Below the pieces are notes generated by a model that was not told the DNA's origin, ran no database searches, and was given only the letters and a program-made list of their open reading frames with translations. The translations under genes and the position numbers were made by a program. From Areca catechu (lineage: Eukaryota; Streptophyta; Magnoliopsida; Arecales; Arecaceae): a stretch of DNA of 64,000 nt. The stretch is from assembly GCA_021397845.1 (NCBI GenBank), contig CM038039.1:10099231-10163230 (forward strand), given 5' to 3'. Within the stretch, counting starts at the first letter, position 1; every line of letters begins with the position of its first letter. Below are positions 21,100-31,500 of this stretch, piece by piece.

Positions 21100-22400
21100 A
21101 ACAGAAATCAGGAGTTAGGAAGGATATTACCAGACAGGGATTGAAGAATCTGTAATTGAAGAGATCACTCACACTCTGACTGGAGCCTGGATGATGAAGC
21201 ATCAGTTCCCTTGAAGTAGATGGCTGTTTGGGGCGATCCTGGAGGCAAAGGAAGCCTCCTCTGGGGAGGAGAAACACCTCGGGGATCCTGCAAGCGTCAT
21301 AGGATGGTTAGAAAGCAACAACAAAATAATAGAAGGGAGATTAGGGTTAGAAGAAGATGGAATCAGTGTTTGGATGTGAGTGGCTTGAAGAAGGATGATG
21401 CTCCTTGCTTGGGCGGCCTAGGGCACTCCTCCTTTGGGCGTGTGAAGGCTTGGAAGGCAGCAAAGCTTGGGTGAAGAAGAAAGCTTGTAGCAGGGTTCGG
21501 CCAGGCAAAGAACAAACACTCAAACAACTCAAGAACACCAACACAAGAACAATACTCAAGACAAAATTTCAGCAAAGTTTAATTCATATGATAAAAAGAT
21601 TCTTACAAGAGAAAGAGGGGTGGGGTATTTATAGAGCTCCCATGCCCTCTCCTAACTAGGGTTACACTTAGGTTAGGAATAACTCTCCTTAAGGTATTAG
21701 GAAAAGTAATCCTTAATAGGTTAGGAAAAAAAGCCTTAAGAGGTTAGGACTTTGACTAGTCTTCTTCTTCCTTCATGCTTTGACCTAGTCTTCAACCAAG
21801 CTTGGACTTGGTCTACCTTCAAGGATGCCAAGGGCTTGGTGTGTTGGGCTTCAAGGGCAACAAGTGGGTCGACCAAAAGGTGAAGGGCGCATGGTCTTGG
21901 GCCTCCTGGAAGCTGGGGTGCCCTAGGCTTGAATATTCTTGGAATCTTGGTTCTTATGGACCTGGGGATTGAATCTTCTTTGGGGCTAGGGTGCCGGTAC
22001 TTCCTTGGAATCATGGGCACCCTAGTATTGAAATATTCTCTGGCATATGGAGGGAATCTGATATCTAAAAAGCATCTAGAGGGCATCTAGGCATCTTGCA
22101 GGAATCTTGGACCCTGAGATGGCATACAAGGTCCAATTGGCTGATATGAAGACCTCTGGCTCCTGGTGAGGCCTGGTGAAACTCCAAAATAATGTATCCT
22201 CTTCTCTTGCACCAAAATTAACTCTCACTGGATTCATGGCTGAAACACGGGACTCAATAAACTAGACTAGGTTGAGACAAATCAACAAGCCTTAACTTAT
22301 TACAGGACTCAATCTTAATTGATTACAAATTTATGATACATGACTAAGGTTCTAAAAAAAATTCTAATCAGTAAACCATATAGGATCCAATGATCTGTGT
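21100..22400 (-). repeat. Probable 3' LTR region of Element C
   Basis: Read on the minus strand, this non-coding region follows the chromodomain end and contains a TATA box (21627-21634), then a leader with caagctttcttcttcaccc and gtgttcttgagttgtttgag. This composition resembles the R-U5 part of plant LTRs. No second copy is in the window, so the borders are estimates. Confidence 0.45.
21627..21634 (-). promoter_or_regulatory. TATA box in the LTR-like region of Element C
   Basis: The minus strand reads gagctctataaatacccc. It is a strong plant TATA match at the expected U3/R position of an LTR. Confidence 0.55.
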
Positions 22401-22499
22401 CTGATCCTGGTGTCCCCACCAATTCTTCCAGGACGGGAGGAGCTTGACCCCGTCGAGTAAGGGTCAATTTGGCTCAAGGAGGGTCTGGGTTGAGGCGCT

Positions 22500-22869
22500 G
22501 TAGATTCGCATCAGCATTTCACAAGTCCTCAAATTCTGGCCGACCTTGCCACCGGACCATTTATCGTTGACAGTCTCCATCCCGAATGCTGATGGCTTGA
22601 TCGTTCAGGGTTCTCTCAATCTTTTCCTCACCAAAAGGCCAAATTATATGTGGTCGCTCTGGGATGGGTTCACTCACAAAGAAAGGGAGTGGCTCAAGGG
22701 GCTCGCTGGGTATCATTGCTGGCTCCCTAGACTCTACAAGATCTGAGATGATGAAGGTGGAGCTAATACCTAAATCAGGTGATATCTCAAGTACATAGGC
22801 ATTGGGTCCATTACTCTTCATTATTTTGGATGGGCCAGCTTCGCGAGCATGAAATTCCTTTACAATCAC
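22500..22869 (-). pseudogene. Element C integrase C-terminus and chromodomain-like segment
   Basis: FHAREAGPSKIMKSNGPNAY and LGISSTFIISDLV are the integrase C-terminal region. EKIERTLNDQAISIRDGDCQ followed after a stop by MVRWQGRPEFEDL is the chromodomain start seen in plant chromoviruses. The TAA replacing a Tyr or Phe codon between the two blocks and a later TGA inactivate it. Confidence 0.8.
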
Positions 22870-23042
22870 AAAATCCTTTATAGAAAATTCTTTCTCTCTT
22901 TTGGAAATTAGCCAAGTTGTTATTTAGTTCATTATTTAGGTTATGCTTTTAACTAATTTTATGATGCATATGCCGTGCATAGGCTAGTGTAGGTGCAGAC
23001 AGATAAATCGAATTCGTGAATTCAAAATCAGAGGTTATTTCA

Positions 23043-23799
23043 TTACCTACACCTTTTTTTTTTTTGTTGTTCTTTAGGGATTTGATCTTGTGCTTTCTCT
23101 ATGAACAACTCTTGTAAATTCTTAGTTTCACCTATAATATTTGATCCTGGCTCAATTACTTCTTCAATTATTATAGTGGGTTCAGGATCAATTCTCATTA
23201 ATTCCTCGGTGGATTCAAAAGGGTATTCGTCTAATTCTTTAGCCATAATTAGATTAACTCCTAGTTTTTCTCTAAGGCTACTAGAATTTCTCTTGATTGA
23301 ATTTATGGGCTGGGTGGAGTAAATCACAAATTTCTTTCCATGATGATGAAAGGTACAGATGTTGGTTCGACCAAATAGGGTAGCATCATGATCATAAAGT
23401 CATGGTCGACCTAGAATAACATTGCTAACCTTCATGGGAAGACATCGCACCGACATTGCTAACCTTCATGAGAAAGACATCACACCAAATCTCTTCTTCA
23501 TATGATTGCAATTTAATTAAGATTTGGCACCTAGACTTGATTGGCATAAAGGTGGAATCTACCCACGATACTTTATAGGGGCTGGGGTGTGGAACTAGAA
23601 TCAAGCCTGGGGATTTAGCTATTTCAGTAGCAATGGTATTGACACAACTCCCACTGTCTATTATAATCTTACATACTTTATTCCCAAGTTTTACAAAAGT
23701 CTGTATGATGCTAATCTTACATACTTTATTCCCAAGTTTTACAAAAGTCTGTATGATGCTAGTCCTATGCCAATCTTTCTCAATTTGGGTTTGGGTCAA
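23043..23799 (-). pseudogene. Element C aspartic protease and linker
   Basis: The retropepsin-like motif IIDSGSCVNTIATEIA is followed by VSWVDSTFMPIKSRCQILI and, downstream, VSNVILGRP (TGA replaces the next Trp codon), then YSTQPINSIKRNSSSLREKL. A 48-bp direct duplication repeats SIIQTFVKLGNKVCKI, and a second 34-bp duplication lies near 23419-23486 and breaks the frame. The RT domain expected next is absent. Confidence 0.8.
23665..23760 (-). repeat. 48-bp direct duplication within Element C protease
   Basis: The words aatcttacatactttattcc recur at 23665 and 23713. The 48-bp period is 16 codons and keeps the frame. The copies are nearly identical. Confidence 0.9.
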
Positions 23800-23935
23800 A
23801 ATACATCTAACTATCCCTATTTGATCAAATTCCTCCTCATCTCCTTCGTATTCTTCTACCCAGTCTGGTTCACCTCATAAATTTCTTCTTCTACATCCTC
23901 ATTATTGGATTCAAGCTCTTGTTCATCTAGCTCCC

Positions 23936-24010
23936 TTATGTGTAATGATCTAATGGGACACTGGCTAGCATAGTGGCCTACCTTATTACACTGAAACAAG
24001 CATTAGGGCT
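23936..24010 (-). pseudogene. Element C gag zinc knuckle
   Basis: Minus-strand translation gives LFQCNKVGHYASQCPIRSLH, a near-complete CCHC knuckle: the second Cys, the His and the last Cys are in place and the first Cys position reads Leu/Phe or shifts by one base. It precedes the protease in the normal gag-pol order. Gag upstream of it is replaced by an (AT)n tract. Confidence 0.7.
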
Positions 24011-24064
24011 TGGACTTGGGACTTTCTGAAATGTGTATGATCATGCAAATTTGGAATTCTACAA

Positions 24065-24068
<4 letters not shown>

Positions 24069-24130
<62 letters not shown>
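24069..24130. repeat. (AT)n microsatellite
   Basis: About 62 bp of uninterrupted alternating AT, ending in ttatttatatttg. It sits at the point where Element C gag similarity ends. Confidence 0.97.
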
Positions 24131-24134
<4 letters not shown>

Positions 24135-25545
24135 TTATATTTGTTTACATCTTCCAAATACTTGCTTCGATGCTGACTTTAATGCCGATAAATTTGGTCT
24201 CCTGTTCTGAATTATGGATTGCATTTAGGATGCACACCAGGGCAATGGTGAAAACATAACATTAATTTAGGTCATTACATTTGGTCAACTTAAAACATGT
24301 AATGCAGAGTGAAAAGAAAAGGAATTGTTACATAATTTTAAAGATTATATTTAAATGATTTTGCGGTAAATTATCTACCCGAGGGTCCCACCAAAATGCT
24401 ACTACGGCTCTGTGGCTCCCAAATCCAAAAGAAAATGGTCACGGAGCTGCATGCAACCGTAGCCGCCAGGGACAGCAATTCCTCATTGTCAGATTGTCCC
24501 AGGAGATTCTAAGTTACCAGTCCATAGGGCATCACAATCAGCAAAACTATGATCCGTGTTAACAGCTTCCAAAATCTCCCAACAAGCAGAGGAGAGCACT
24601 TAATAAAATATTTAAGAGGAAAGTTTGCAGCTCCTCCCCAGCCATCTTCAGCAAAATACATTTCCATAGACTCTTTTTGAATCATCCACGCACGCATGAA
24701 TACCTAGAGAACAAAGATATTGTTAAGGATTAAAAAATTGGCAATGTAAACGCATTCCACTCAAGTTTTACCGAAACCACATAAATACTACATGACAAAG
24801 TACTGGCAAAAAAAATGTAGGATAGATCTCCTAACAATAGTTATCTGTTGTACCAGACATTGGAAAATGCAGTTTTTTTTGCTACAAGACAGGAACTGTA
24901 GTTAACTACAAAGAAATCATCATGCTCCGAAGTGGTGACCAAGCATTACAGAATCTGTAATAAATAAATAATGTATATGTGCTAAATCATTGAAGTCATT
25001 GTACTCATTCCCAAGCTCGGTAATAATCTCACATCAACTCGAAAGAAAGGTGCCTCATGGATTTATTAGATTGGGCTGATCCACCAACCAAAAACATTTG
25101 GGCTAAATCTATAACAAGTCGTATTAAAGTTGTGCTTGTGCATTATGACCCTTATTAGCCATATGGACCGACCCCTCACTATGGGATACCTAGATCAAGG
25201 AGATCCCCAAGCCATGGATCCCTCGGCCCCCTCCCTGAATAGGAGCCAACCCTCACGAGAGCAACATGAGGTTGGATGAAACAAATTGTGATGATCCCAC
25301 ATCGACCAACAAAAAGAGTGCCACATACGTTTATTAGCTTAGGCCAGTCCTCTGACCAGGCCACACAGCAGCAAATGGTAACAGTTGAAGCACCTGTGCA
25401 TATATGTCCATGTTCATTCCCTAGCAATAGAGGTAAGAAGCTAGGCAGTGCTATCCATGAAACAGATTATCAAGCTCCAGCATCTTAGCAGTCACACACA
25501 CACACACACACACACACACAGCGAGAGGTGCCTTGAAGATCAGAA
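24131..25545 (-). other. Downstream of RNH1 coding end; possible 3' UTR exon
   Basis: Nothing in this stretch codes for a recognised domain. At 24718 the minus strand reads tttgttctctag, a strong splice acceptor. The more GC-balanced 24305-24717 that follows could be a terminal untranslated exon of the RNase H1 gene. A (CA)n tract lies at 25493-25520, and 25010-25340 contains LTR-like text such as gtgatgatcccacatcgacc. The 3' UTR idea is inference only. Confidence 0.3.
25493..25520. repeat. (CA)n microsatellite
   Basis: Fourteen CA dinucleotides. On the minus strand it lies about 26 bp after the RNH1 stop codon, so the transcript would carry a (UG)n tract in its 3' UTR. Confidence 0.97.
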
Positions 25546-25583
25546 TTAACAAAGTTCTCCAGGCTCTTCACAAACTTCGCCAA
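25546..25583 (-). CDS. RNH1: RNH1 coding exon i: C-terminus and stop
   Basis: After the acceptor gttctgcag, 38 bp complete Val and add GEVCEEPGELC, with TAA at 25548-25546. A 78-bp intron separates it from exon h. Confidence 0.85.
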
Positions 25584-28500
25584 CTGCAGAACAATCAGAC
25601 AACATTGTAATGCAGTTGCACATAAAAAGGTTCAAACAATTGATAGACTAGTGTTTCTTACCCGGAAGATCAACTGCTAAACTTGCTTGAGCATCGGCAT
25701 CAGAATTGAACTCCTTCAACAGTGACAGATAAGCCTAAGTCAGTACAAGAGGCATAAAATGACAGACAAAAGCATGTCAGTAATGAAATGGTTAGCAGTT
25801 TTTTAAAAAAATAAAATAAAATAAAGTCTCTAGTTACCAGAAAGAAAATTAAAATTATGTTTTCCCAAGAAACTAAAAACTTCAGACTAAGGGAACTACA
25901 ACCAATATGTTAATTCTGACATTATTCCTATGACTAAAAACAACCATAACAAGTTCTTTTTTCCATAAAAAAAGGGGTTTTTTTGTATAGAACCTCTTAT
26001 GCATTATTATTGCATTTAACTCCCTTTCCTTTTCTTAATTGCTGCCAAGCACCTCTATTACCACATAAAATTCCACACACCTCTGCCATTCAGCAGTCTC
26101 AGTAAACAAGGAAAATTCTTGGAATATTACGAACACTAACAAGTAGTAGCATAATGCCGCAATTTTACAATGCAATCCCTTGAATACACTGACAAATTAT
26201 ACAGCTAGAATGGATGGCGAGAACATCGTTTGTTTAGTATCTTTGGACCTGGTGTCCTCTTGTTATGTAGTTACTGGTACAGTACAGTGGATAATTAATA
26301 CATGGTAATTAAATTTGGTTTTTCTTTTGCACATGTAGTTCAATTTTATAAACACTTACTTTAAAAGGTAAAGGCATTTGTGAATTTAAAGAAACAAAGG
26401 GGCAACTGCATCATTTGCAAAGTTATGCTATTAATATTCCAGAACATTCCTTGTGTACTAGAAAACAGGTAATTGGAAAGTCATTTGGGAATTATTGTGG
26501 CGATGGTGTCAGTTGCAAATAGGAAAAAAAAGGGATTCATATAAAAATAAACAAAAATCTCGGGGGTTCTGTTTGCCCTCAGCCCACCACAAGCCATCCC
26601 CGCCCCTCCCCACCCCTTAAAAAAAATAAAAAATGAAAATAAAAAAATAAAGGTTATATTTCCTTGTATCAGCACAACAAACAAGGATTGCCTATGTATC
26701 TTACCAAAGAAGAATTTATTTATAAAAAAAAAATCTATTCTGCAGCCCGCATGCGAATGTAAGGTTTCCATTGTACATATACTTGGCTAAAATTTGTGAA
26801 TGCAACAACTTCTTCAAAGAGCAGACACCAAAAAAGACAGCCTGTTGACATAAAATCTCCAGATTCTAGTATATAAAGTTTAAGAATATTCACTAGAACA
26901 GTTCTCTCTCATTTATGTCATGGCAGTTTGTACAGTAACATGAAGGGATGAAAGAGGAAGCATTTGCCTTGTGCTGAACAAGAAGAATTTGGCTTATTCT
27001 TGAACACAAGATACAAAACTGATTGAATGAGACAGAATTCCTTTTACCCTTTTAACATGGCTGATCTTGAAGGATAAAAACATGTCCTTCAGGCCTTTTA
27101 CCTCTTTGCACAAGTTAGCCATATTCTGGTTCTTAGTTTGCCAAAGATCTTGTACCTGTTTTCAGGAAGTACACAATGTCAGTGCATCACAAGAGATAAG
27201 GCAACACAGCATTAGATGGTAAACAAAGTTGTAATAATAAAAGTCTCAAAACTTAGTCAGATGATTGTTTTGCAGAAGGCAGGCTAGATGGCAAGTGGAT
27301 GATAATGGTATTTCTTGAACAGTACTGAAAAAACTGAGAGGACACGTACTACAGGTTAGTTTTAGATGAGACTTATTCCAGTGATGGATACCAAGGGGAG
27401 GATATTAGAGGCTCAAAAGATGATACAAATGTCGCACCTCAAAAAGCTTATTGAAGGAGAAAATATTCCACTCTTCCAATAAAGCAGCATCCATAAAATT
27501 CATTAACCATAGCAAGTGCACACAGTGATCATCTTCACTAAAGGATAAATTTCAAGTATCACCAAACCGATACTAGAACCTGTACCAGATACTAGCCAAT
27601 ATGGTACGGTATGATACCGTACCATACCAGGATTTATACCGATTGCTGTGAAAGTCATATTAACCCCCCTACATGGCTAGTATCTCTCACCTGACCCGGG
27701 CCAAAATGCACAGTTCAGGGCTGAACCGTACCATTTTGGACCGGTTCGGGACTTTTTCGAACGGTCCGGCATCCGGACCACTTTCCACGGCCGAACCGTG
27801 CTAGTTCTTGGCCGATAAAGTTCGGTACGCCTCAAACAGGGCGGTTCGGTATGCCCCGAACTGAACGATTCGGTCTGGTTCGGGAAACCTTAACGAATTC
27901 TCTTTTCCAAATTGCAACCATAATATACGAGTGATAATACACGATATAGGACTTAATTTATACTAGACTAGGTAGGATGAAATCCTGCTAGATTTTGTGA
28001 TCCTACTAGATTTCTCAGCTACTCTTCTGTTTGGCACAATGTTAAATATCATAATAAAAACTAAAATTCCATAAAACCATCTTTTAAGAAAAAGAAGTTT
28101 TCAAAAGAACATTCACCCCAGAGGAGTCGGTGCATTTCTTTCAAGCCTCTAAATGATCTTTGAGAAGGTGTTCACTCCAAAACCAGTGAGTCCATCCCAA
28201 TCCCCTTTGCTCCCCTACCCCCCAATGAAATCCTAACCCTCCTCTCAACATGGAAAACCTCCAGATCTGCCACCCCCTGCCAACTTGCACCACCTGTGCC
28301 CCCTTTCTTCGGCTAACCACCTTCCTCAACATCTCCATCATTCCTAACCTAAGCCCTTCCATCACTATCAGCTGCCCCTCGGCCCCTAAATTCTCCTAGC
28401 CCAACACCCCTCACTTTTTACACCCTGAAGGCCCACAGCCATCCTCAGCACTGGCATCGCTCTCATCAAGGCATTTCTATTGGATGCAATGAAGCTACCA

Positions 28501-31500
28501 GCAACACCTTACCTGGTTTATTCTTTTTTGCTCTACTTAGGTCTGATCCTGGGTCAACTTAGGGCCAGGCCCAAAAAAGCCTCTTGGGTTCATTTGGGCA
28601 GGCCCCAACCTGGTCCATGGCCCATGCTACCTCCGCAATAATCTTGTCCTCTCTCTATCTTGATTTCTCTCCACCATGCCTCTCCCAATTAGTACGGGTG
28701 TAAATGGTACCTCAAAACCTGATAGCTTAATGATTATATTATAGTAATTGAATATGGATCCAATTTAAGTTTCTTATATAATTGGATCAAAGTCAGATGC
28801 CATACATGGGATCTGATTTCTTACTGCATAAATTTGGACATGCCTAAATTCAAATCTGAAAAATCAATAACCCAAAATTATATACACATAATGTATACAT
28901 ATTATATATAAATATAGAAATATAAATAGGATTGGCTACAAGACATGAGTTAATTTCTTTTTTCATGTTTTGATTTGTGCTTTTTCTCTCGCCCACTTCC
29001 CTTTCAGTACCCAAATCCCAGGTGACATTAGATTTCAATTCTATTTCAATCAAGCTAAGCATAAATGGAAAGTTAATTTTGTCCCTAAAGTGATTGGATT
29101 CTTTCAAAACCAGTCATTCACCTCCAATGTCGTGTTCATTTCCCATTGCAATTTGCCACAATTTTTCACTATGTATGAAGGACTATAGTCTATAATGCCA
29201 AGAGTTCTTTCAGTTTTGCAAATCATTAACACTTGGCCAGTTAATCTGCTAGAACCATATGCTGAATTGAACCCCAAAAAACTCAAATTCACACTTGAAT
29301 ATGATCATTATTCGAGTTTGGATGCAATTTTGGAGCTTAGTCATTTTAATAGAACTGAACCTGAATAAGAACTCAAAGTCTTACTTTCTATGCATGTACA
29401 ACATAGATCTAACCCAAGTCCGGCACATTTATCGCCTACCAAGTACTCCCCACATCATTCGGTGCCTCTACATGGCATGCTCTACTAATACACAAATAAG
29501 AGAGTGATCAATGTACGGGAGAACCTTCCCTGTTGATATGGCCCTCATGACCTGCAACCCACCACCCTAAACCCCGTAGTCCATCCCACACCCCCATCCC
29601 ATCCCATCCCCCCCCCTTGTCATCACCAATGAGGTTCTTAGAGATCTTGATAAAGAGTGACATGGTGACACCAACCCTTAGGAGAGTCTTCTTCTACCCT
29701 TTTGCTCATAGAGGCATCATGCTTAGACACTTCTCATCATCAGGCACCATCCTCGGAGATCGTGGTGAGTAATAGTCACCTAGGTGATTGAGAGGCTATT
29801 TATCAATGCTTCTCGAGATACGTGCAGGTCATCCATAAGAGTGGTGGTGCCACCGCTTCTTCATCAATCACGGTCCCAGCAGTCCTCTATAAACACCAAA
29901 GGGGTTGGACCTGTCGCCTTTTTGTAGATAGGCTTGGGCTGGAATTGAATCAAATTGGCTAAAGCCTAGGCCTAAGGCAAGCCAGCCCAAGCATAGCCTA
30001 TTACGAGCCCTCGCTATACTTATCCCTTCACTACAACAAGAATCCTACCGCTCCAAACATCCCAATGTTAAAAAAAAAGAAAAATAAAATAGAACTTTAC
30101 ACTTTCCTCCTAGATCAGTCAAGTTAACATCCTATTGGATTTGAAGCTAGCAAAGATATTCTCCATATTATCCAACATGTCCCTTAGGTTGCCTACCCAA
30201 TCTATTGTAACAAATCTCGAGGATAAAGCTTTTACCAAAAAGGAAAAAAAAAGACCAATAACACAAACCAATAATATTTAAAACTATGAGTTATTGAAAA
30301 CCATAATGATCTAGATGATTATGTGGTCTTATAGTAGCATGGCTATATAATAGGTGGAGAGTAGGATCATCATCAACAATAATCTAGAGAACTAGTGGCA
30401 AGATGCATCAATAGAGCTTCATGGTAGAGACATAACTCAGGTGAGAAACGTTTCATAAAAAAGTGTATCGACTCAATGCTATAAACCAAACTAAAAAGGG
30501 TTCACTCTAGAAGCAAAATATAAGTGGATCATAACAAGGAGCAAAAGATAGGGAGTGGCAATTTATGACCCAACCTGCAACTAACACAATACAAGAGGGC
30601 TTGGATTTGTCCTGACCCAACTTAACATGTTTGTTAAATCAATTGGGTTCAGGTTAAGAGTCTGACTTGTCTAATATATTTCGACCCATTTAATAATCGG
30701 GTCAGATGTATAGTTGCAACCCACCCCATTTAACCAACTTGACTCGTTCCAACCCATTTTTTGAACAGGTTGCATGGGTTGGCTCAGGTTACCTATTCAA
30801 CACATAAGTTGGGTTTGATTTTGGATTTCTAACTCAATAAACAAGTCAGGTTCCAGTTAATAAGTTTTCGTGACACATTTCTTGAACTGAATCAAACCCA
30901 TTCTACTACCACTAGGGCCAGAAACAAGCTAGGATAGGCCGGACTACTCTCTTATCCAAGCCGGCTCAAAAAAAAATTTTGGAGCTTTGGATTGGGCTTA
31001 GGCCCAAAAACTTTTAAAACATCCCTAGCCTAAGCCCAAGCCCGAGCCCAACCCAAGCCAATTGGGCCAGTCCAAATTATCTGTTCGGGCTAAAAATTGG
31101 GTTGGCTCAAGCCCAATTGAAGCTTAATCTTTCCATCTTTCATATTGTAGCTTCATGTTTTTGATGAAATATTGTAGCTTCACATCAGCAACCATCTGAT
31201 GATCAAAAACATGTTTACCAAAAAAGCAAATTGACAATACAATTGGAAATGCAATTCCTATTTTCTAAGCAATTCATAAACAAGTATCTAAGTTCAGGCT
31301 CCATTCCAGGCCTGAATTCAGGTTGGGTCTAAGCCCGGATTTGGACTTTGTTATAGGCCTCATCTAGGCTCAAGCTTGAGCTAAGCCTAGGTCAGACCAA
31401 TGATATACTCAAGCCCAACCCGAAAAACATATTAACTCTATATTTAATCCCAAACCTTATCCAAAATCTTTCACGCCTAGCCCGTAGCCCAACCTGAAGT

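Larger units (their letters stand above)
21100..24010 (-). mobile_element. Element C: deleted chromodomain-type Ty3/gypsy retrotransposon
   Basis: On the minus strand the order is CCHC zinc knuckle (about 24000-23936), protease and linker (23799-23043), a jump to the integrase tail with chromodomain-like sequence (22869-22500), and an LTR-like region with TATA box (about 22400-21100). The RT, RNase H and integrase core are missing. The chromodomain-like motif indicates a chromovirus. The exact ends are not resolved because only one LTR-like region is visible. Confidence 0.75.

Noticed and set aside
25010..25340. Possible solo-LTR fragment (gtgatgatcccacatcgacc)
   Set aside because: The phrase is common in plant LTRs, but I could not find TG/CA ends or a duplication of the target site.
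28141..28680. Minus-strand ORF in a C-rich stretch of the RNH1 intron
   Set aside because: No recognisable domain; composition explains the open frame, and it lies between two confirmed exons.
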